A stretch of 36,412 nucleotides of DNA from an uncultured Acetatifactor sp. (GTDB lineage Bacteria; Bacillota; Clostridia; Lachnospirales; Lachnospiraceae), in NCBI GenBank assembly GCA_910580225.1, contig CAJTXE010000041.1, positions 1-36,412 on the forward strand, read 5' to 3'. This document shows, piece after piece, positions 32,728 to 36,412 of the stretch. The position numbers and the translations under genes are program-made. The number at the start of each line of letters is the position of its first letter. Within the stretch, counting starts at the first letter, position 1. The notes beneath the pieces are model-generated. The model worked only from the letters and a program-made list of their open reading frames with translations. It ran no database searches and was not told where the DNA came from.

Positions 32728-33105
32728 TTACGGCATTTGGGTTTGGTTCTCTACATGGGCTTTGATCGCCCGGAAGCTTTCTTTGCTGATGACATGCTCC
32801 ATCCGGCAGGCATCCGCCGCAGCAGTTTCCTGCGGCACACCCAGCTGCATCAGCCAGGAGGAAAGCAGCCGATGGCGTTCATAAATCATCTCCGCGATTT
32901 CCCTTCCGGATGGCGTCAGAGTGATAAAGCCGGACTTGTCCACAGAGATATGGGCTTTTTCCCGCAGATTTTTCATTGCAACGCTGACGCTGGATTTCTT
33001 AAAGCCCAGTTCGGTTGCGATATCCACGGACCGGACTACGGGGCGTTCTTTGCTCAGGATCAAAATGGTTTCCAGATAATTTTCAGCCGATTCATTTACA
33101 ACCAT
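32728..33105 (-). CDS. DtxR-family metal-dependent transcriptional regulator
   Basis: 125 residues. The N-terminal winged helix (NESAENYLETILILSKERPVVRSVDIATELGFKKSSVSVAMKNLREKAHI) and the helical metal-binding/dimer domain are of DtxR/MntR type. The C-terminal SH3 domain is missing, as in MntR. Ligand positions: His78 in RHRLL, then Cys100-x2-Glu103-His104 in ACRMEH. The Cys-x2-Glu-His set resembles DtxR/IdeR (iron) more than B. subtilis MntR, which has Glu at the Cys position; Asn9 stands where MntR has Asp8 and DtxR Met10. So an iron or mixed-metal regulator is plausible. It converges on nrdG and diverges from the XRE gene. A palindrome beside its promoter suggests autoregulation. Confidence 0.88.
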   Translation of the reverse strand: MVVNESAENYLETILILSKERPVVRSVDIATELGFKKSSVSVAMKNLREKAHISVDKSGFITLTPSGREIAEMIYERHRLLSSWLMQLGVPQETAAADACRMEHVISKESFRAIKAHVENQTQMP

Positions 33106-33126
33106 AGTATCGTTTCCTCACTTATG

Positions 33127-33142
33127 AATACAAATTTGTGTT
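33127..33142. promoter_or_regulatory. Palindromic operator, probable DtxR-type autoregulation site
   Basis: AATACAAATTTGTGTT contains the perfect 10-bp palindrome ACAAATTTGT, with only one mismatched pair over 16 bp. It sits directly downstream of the -10 of the minus-strand promoter, where bound repressor would block transcription. Confidence 0.55.
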
Positions 33143-33143
33143 C

Positions 33144-33172
33144 AGTATAGCACGAAATTTCTGTTTGCGCAA
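33144..33172 (-). promoter_or_regulatory. Promoter of the DtxR-type gene
   Basis: Read on the minus strand: TTGCGC, 17 bases, TATACT. The -10 is at 33144-33149 and the -35 at 33167-33172. Confidence 0.6.
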
Positions 33173-33252
33173 ATCATTGTTTGCAGGCTAAACCGATGTT
33201 TTCGGCAGGAAACGACGGCTATTACGCAAATAAACGATCGAAAAAAATAATC

Positions 33253-33281
33253 TTGTAAAGTTTGGTGGGATATGCTATAGT
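33253..33281 (+). promoter_or_regulatory. Promoter of the XRE-cupin gene
   Basis: TTGTAA (33253-33258), 17 bases, TATAGT (33276-33281), with TGC upstream as extended -10. Transcription would start about 45 bases before the gene. Confidence 0.65.
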
Positions 33282-33330
33282 ATCTCCGTTACTATATTAG
33301 AGTAGGCAAAAACATATAACAGGTGACATC

Positions 33331-33888
33331 ATGGGAAAAATATTGCTAAGAATCGGGGAACGTTTGAAGGAAATCCGCAACAGCAGGCAGTTGACTCTGG
33401 ACGATGTGGCGAAGATTACAGGAGTCAGCAAACCGATGTTGGGACAGATTGAACGGGGACAATCCTCGCCGACCATCAATACTTTGTGGAAGATTGCCAC
33501 GGGACTGAAGATACCGCTGTCGTTTTTCTGCAAACAGGAAGAGGCGGATTTCCAGGTAGTGGGATTGGAAGACATAGAGCAGATTACAGAAGAGAACGGA
33601 GGGATGAAGGCATATCTCGTGTTTCCTTTTGATCCTCTGCGGAATGTGGAAGTCTTTTTTCTTGAGCTGGAAGCACAGGTGAGTCATCCGTCGGAGCCGC
33701 AGCGCAGAGGAGTGGAGAAGTATATTTTTGTCACAGAGGGGACACTGATGGTGATCATCGGTGGGGAGGAAGTTGTACTCACATCCGAGCAGTCACTGCG
33801 TTTCCGTGCGGATGTTGCCCATGTGTATTATAATTCTTCGGAGGATCAATGTACCTTTTATGACATGATTTTTTATCCGAATGAGTGA
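33331..33888 (+). CDS. XRE-family regulator with C-terminal cupin domain
   Basis: 185 residues. The N-terminal helix-turn-helix (about 8-62) reads IGERLKEIRNSRQLTLDDVAKITGVSKPMLGQIERGQSSPTINTLWKIATGLKIPLS, very typical of the XRE/SutR class. The C-terminal cupin barrel (about 108-182) includes GVEKYIFVTEGTLMVIIGGEE and LRFRADVAHVYYNSS. Such regulators sense a small ligand through the cupin and often control amino-acid, polyamine or transport genes beside them. Here no obvious target lies next door: the gene downstream is 305 bases away behind other signals. AGGTGA precedes ATG 33331. Confidence 0.92.
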   Translation: MGKILLRIGERLKEIRNSRQLTLDDVAKITGVSKPMLGQIERGQSSPTINTLWKIATGLKIPLSFFCKQEEADFQVVGLEDIEQITEENGGMKAYLVFPFDPLRNVEVFFLELEAQVSHPSEPQRRGVEKYIFVTEGTLMVIIGGEEVVLTSEQSLRFRADVAHVYYNSSEDQCTFYDMIFYPNE

Positions 33889-34193
33889 GGACAGGATACT
33901 TCCAAAAGTTTCCCGAATCATTATCCAATGTGGAACCTGTATCTTATGCCGGGCAGAATGGATATCGCACCTTTTTAAGAAAACGGGGAATGTATCCTTG
34001 ACAAGGCCGGATAACCATATTATTCTATAAAAGAATAGTAATATTTTTCAGAGAATGTTGTGATTAAATTCATGTGTTTTTCATGTGTTTTTCAGGTGTT
34101 TGGTGGTTGATCATAATAGAACAGGTGCGTATATTGCTGCAGACGCGATTTTCCGGAAGGCGGGATGAATCAGTTTTGAGTGCTTAAGGGGCT
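33889..34193 (+). other. AT-rich 305-base intergenic region with promoter signals
   Basis: No gene is seen. It holds an imperfect inverted repeat (GATAC and TTCCA near 33897-33907, with TGGAA and GTATC near 33931-33944). It also holds a promoter-like TTGACA (33998-34003)/TATTCT (34021-34026) whose -10 lies in an inverted repeat (TATTCT...AGAATA), the 11-bp direct repeats, and a second -10-like CATAAT (34112-34117). Confidence 0.6.
34069..34101 (+). repeat. Three 11-bp direct repeats, candidate response-regulator box
   Basis: TTCATGTGTTT at 34069-34079 and 34080-34090, and TTCAGGTGTTT at 34091-34101. The repeats follow one another with helical-turn periodicity. A -10-like CATAAT starts 10 bases further down, and its -35 place (34089-34094) is covered by repeats two and three. 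This layout is typical of OmpR/PhoB-type activator sites. Confidence 0.65.
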
Positions 34194-35825
34194 ATGGGTA
34201 TAATTATGAAATGGAGCAGGGCATACAAAGAATTGTCAGATTATACTGCAGATGTTCCTGGTATTGACGGAGAAAGGATTCTCCGTGAAATATATGGAGA
34301 TAATCAGGATGAAAAAATAGAATTATCTAAAAAAATCAGATATTATCTGTATGATAAAGAATTGCAGAAGCTGGCATCTGTGTTTTGTCAAAAAGGAATA
34401 CAAATTGTCTTCATGAAAGGAATTGTCCTTGCGCGGAAGCTATATACAATGCCTTGGAACCGTAACTTTTGTGATATTGATATCTTAGTCAGTCCTGAAA
34501 AGCTATTTGATGCTGTTCGTGTATTGGAAACGATGAAATACGCGACAGAGGCAGATACGGACAAAAACAGTATTGAAATATATTTAAAAGAAATTGACAG
34601 AGAACATCATTTGTTGCCTTTTGTAAAGCAGGAGGCAGGTTCTTTTCCGTTTGTGATAGAATTACATGTGGATATCGTACCTGCCTGGATGTTTCAAATA
34701 GACAACAATCTTACGGCCGGAATATTGTCAAGACGGAAGATAAGGCAAAGAATTCCGGAAATGGAAAAATATGATGAACTGATTTTTCAGATACTGCACT
34801 TACTGAAGCACTATGTTTTTGATATGACGATGGGATTTATTAACGGGAATATTCATGCGTATATAAACATTAGAGATTTACATGAAATTGCTTTGCTGTT
34901 GGAAAAATGGGAAGGTGAGTTTGATCATGTTGAATTCATGGAACGGGTAAGAAAATATACCGTGGAAAATGAAGTTTTACTTGTCGTAAAATGGCTGCAG
35001 GAGATATATCCTTTTACAAAGCGGAAGTTTAAAGAGATGAGTTTGGAGGAGAGGGAAAAGGGGTGTTTCGTCAGTCGTTTTTGCCGGGTGGGGCGTGGCA
35101 TGAGTACGCGAAGAATCCTTTTTGGGGAATCACGGAAGATTGCGGGCGAAGCAATCAGGATACTCCAAAGGGATTCTGTGACAATTAGGTGTGGAAACTG
35201 TGGAGATGAAGTAAAATGGCCGGACGGGAAAGCGGAATGGATACAGTTTGATAATCAAAAAAGAGTTACAGATAATCGTTATGGCACATATTTGGCTGCC
35301 GGCAGGTACAGGGAAGGAATTTTATATTCTGTGCGATTTTGTTTCTTATGGAACAGAGAACATCTATATTTTTTTATTTCAATTGATAATCCATCAGCAA
35401 ATTATTACAGGCACTTGAACGAGTCTGAGATACTCGGAATTACAGGGTATGATTTTGTGCGTTTACACTTTGATACAGGAAAAAGAGGAGAAAAGGAACC
35501 TTATGTAAGGGCATTTAAATTGAAACCTTATTATACATATAAAGGGGATATGGACATTTATATAGAAGAGGAATTCTATTGTACAGGCGGCGGGATACAT
35601 CTCATGGAAAAAGGAACCTGCAGAACAGCTGCCGTTAAAAAAGGAAACCGGTGTTATATGATGGCTGGTATTCCGTGGGAGCATTTACAGTACAGGCCAG
35701 AGGCAGATGCCGAAGTATATTTCGATGTGTGGATGCGGACAGAAGATTTTCTGATGGAATGTCAGAATGCATACCATGCATGGTATGATGTATCTGGGTA
35801 CGGACGTTTCAGATTGTGCAGATAG
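34194..35825 (+). CDS. Nucleotidyltransferase-like protein (PF14907 type) fused to a CBM9/DOMON-like domain
   Basis: 543 residues. The N-terminal half resembles the uncharacterised nucleotidyltransferase family NTP_transf_5: VFMKGIVLARKLYTMPWNRNFCDIDILVSPEKLFDAV holds the KG and DID elements, followed by REHHLLPF and VIELHVDI, the expected second acidic/His strand. From about residue 330 a second domain begins: a Cys pair (CGNC), WIQFDNQKRVTDN, then YSVRFCFLWNREHLYFFISIDNP, VYFDVWMRTEDF and an end with GYGRFRLCR. The strand pattern recalls carbohydrate-binding CBM9/DOMON modules. No signal peptide is seen. The start is uncertain: AAGGG is only 3 bases before ATG 34194, and ATG 34206 is an alternative. 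Such nucleotidyltransferases occur in some RiPP and surface-polysaccharide loci. Lower GC than the genes to the left suggests transfer. Confidence 0.65.
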   Translation: MGIIMKWSRAYKELSDYTADVPGIDGERILREIYGDNQDEKIELSKKIRYYLYDKELQKLASVFCQKGIQIVFMKGIVLARKLYTMPWNRNFCDIDILVSPEKLFDAVRVLETMKYATEADTDKNSIEIYLKEIDREHHLLPFVKQEAGSFPFVIELHVDIVPAWMFQIDNNLTAGILSRRKIRQRIPEMEKYDELIFQILHLLKHYVFDMTMGFINGNIHAYINIRDLHEIALLLEKWEGEFDHVEFMERVRKYTVENEVLLVVKWLQEIYPFTKRKFKEMSLEEREKGCFVSRFCRVGRGMSTRRILFGESRKIAGEAIRILQRDSVTIRCGNCGDEVKWPDGKAEWIQFDNQKRVTDNRYGTYLAAGRYREGILYSVRFCFLWNREHLYFFISIDNPSANYYRHLNESEILGITGYDFVRLHFDTGKRGEKEPYVRAFKLKPYYTYKGDMDIYIEEEFYCTGGGIHLMEKGTCRTAAVKKGNRCYMMAGIPWEHLQYRPEADAEVYFDVWMRTEDFLMECQNAYHAWYDVSGYGRFRLCR

Positions 35826-35848
35826 TGGGTGCGGAAAAGGATGCGCCT

Positions 35849-35881
35849 CTGACCGGAAGCAGGGGGCATGCTTCCGGTCAG
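35849..35881 (+). promoter_or_regulatory. Perfect 13-bp hairpin between the last two genes
   Basis: CTGACCGGAAGCA (35849-35861) pairs without mismatch with TGCTTCCGGTCAG (35869-35881) around GGGGGCA. The following bases (ATATATTG) are a poor U-tract, so it may be a weak terminator or an mRNA processing/stability hairpin. Confidence 0.65.
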
Positions 35882-35945
35882 ATATATTGATGGTATCGTT
35901 TCAAAGAGTGTATGCAAAAGGTAAAAACTTAAGGGAGAGCGGCAG

Positions 35946-36371
35946 ATGCGTAATTATCGGGTTTCTTTAAAAGATGGCTGCAATATGATGATTCGAAACA
36001 ATTTAAATATATTAACCCGTACAAGGGAAAATACGAAAGAGGAATGTTTTCTTTCTCCGGAAGCAGCTTTGGCGCTCTGCTGTTTTCAGAATCAATTTTC
36101 TATTCAGAAGACTGTCAGATATTTGGTATCCGTGTCGGGTGGGGAAGCGGAAGTAGTGGCAGGAAAGATATATAGTCTTTTGGAAAAATTGCAGGATTAT
36201 ATTCAGTTGGAGTCCTGTGAAGATGATTGTGAAGAATCTGATGGCTGTCTGTACGACTGTGATCTGGACATGCGCCAATTGTCTTGTAATCCCCATCCAT
36301 ATGGAAGAGTAAAACGTTCTTTTGCGCCTGAAAAGATTGTGTTTAATATTACGGACTATTTGCTCATGTGA
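35946..36371 (+). CDS. Protein resembling the N-terminus of a radical-SAM peptide maturase, possibly truncated
   Basis: 141 residues, preceded by AAGGGAGAG. The first 90 residues (YRVSLKDG.NMMIRNNLNILTRTRE..., LSPEAALALCCFQNQFSIQKTVRYLVSVSGGEAEVVAGKIYSLLEKLQDYIQLES, in part) look like the PqqD/RRE-type peptide-recognition module at the front of radical SAM/SPASM maturases. A Cys-rich acidic linker follows (Cys91, 95, 101, 105, 114). The last part, RSFAPEKIVFNITDY, is what normally leads into the CxxxCxxC cluster motif. Here it ends LLM-stop instead. Either the gene is a truncated or frameshifted radical SAM gene, or a free-standing recognition protein. The 41 bases left after it show no start of a new gene. 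Family assignment is by pattern recognition only. Confidence 0.5.
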   Translation: MRNYRVSLKDGCNMMIRNNLNILTRTRENTKEECFLSPEAALALCCFQNQFSIQKTVRYLVSVSGGEAEVVAGKIYSLLEKLQDYIQLESCEDDCEESDGCLYDCDLDMRQLSCNPHPYGRVKRSFAPEKIVFNITDYLLM

Positions 36372-36412
36372 GATAAAGAAGTAAAAGAAGTGTAAAAAAT
36401 TTTGCCGTTCCC

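Noticed and set aside
33290..33304. Inverted repeat TACT...AGTA upstream of the XRE-cupin gene
   Set aside because: Arms of only four bases with a 7-base gap are expected by chance; not enough to call an operator.
35767..35970. 67-residue Cys/Gly-containing open frame between the last two genes as a peptide precursor
   Set aside because: It starts inside the nucleotidyltransferase gene, runs through the perfect hairpin and lacks a ribosome binding site, so a RiPP precursor is not supported.

Overview
The window looks like a chromosomal segment from a Gram-positive, anaerobic Clostridia member, most likely a Lachnospiraceae-type gut commensal. The grounds are the gene order rimP-nusA-ylxR-L7Ae-infB-rbfA-nrnA-truB-ribF, strong AGGAGG-type ribosome binding sites, SigA-like promoters, LCP, LysM and NlpC/P60 wall proteins, and an oxygen-sensitive class III ribonucleotide reductase (nrdDG). 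Family names come from reading the translations, since no database search was possible. No tRNA, rRNA, IS element or CRISPR array was seen.

Layout. 0-7.6 kb is an envelope block: the tail of an upstream gene, an LCP-type lipoprotein, a DUF2971 protein, a hexapeptide acyltransferase, and a 1347-residue secreted protein with an acidic Ser/Asp/Glu stalk and two LysM domains. 7.6-9.2 kb is a MATE exporter. 9.2-18.5 kb is the translation/transcription operon rimP to ribF behind a strong promoter. 18.6-21.5 kb holds a Na/Pi cotransporter-PhoU fusion and an SH3-NlpC/P60 wall hydrolase, the latter with a fully consensus promoter and a WalR-like box. 21.6-24.4 kb is rpsO-pnp with structured leaders, ending in a clear terminator. 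24.4-27.5 kb is the TldD/TldE (PmbA) protease pair. 27.6-29.7 kb is a little-described trio: a membrane zinc-ribbon protein, a DUF5685 protein with two Asp-rich motifs, and a J-domain protein with a Cys-rich tail. 29.8-32.7 kb is nrdD-nrdG behind a promoter with two NrdR-box-like sites and a leader terminator. 32.7-33.9 kb holds divergent DtxR-type and XRE-cupin regulators.

From about 34.0 kb the DNA becomes visibly more AT-rich and looks accessory. An intergenic region with three 11-bp direct repeats spaced ahead of a -10-like element precedes a nucleotidyltransferase-like protein (PF14907 type) fused to a probable carbohydrate-binding (CBM9/DOMON-like) domain. A perfect 13-bp hairpin follows, then a 141-residue ORF that resembles the N-terminus of a radical-SAM peptide maturase and stops where the first radical-SAM cysteine would be expected. 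This may be the edge, or a decayed remnant, of a RiPP-like locus running past the window.

The most novel-looking items are that right-edge locus, the DUF5685/J-protein/zinc-ribbon trio, the two long hairpins in the rpsO-pnp intergenic region, and the NrdR plus terminator architecture ahead of nrdDG.
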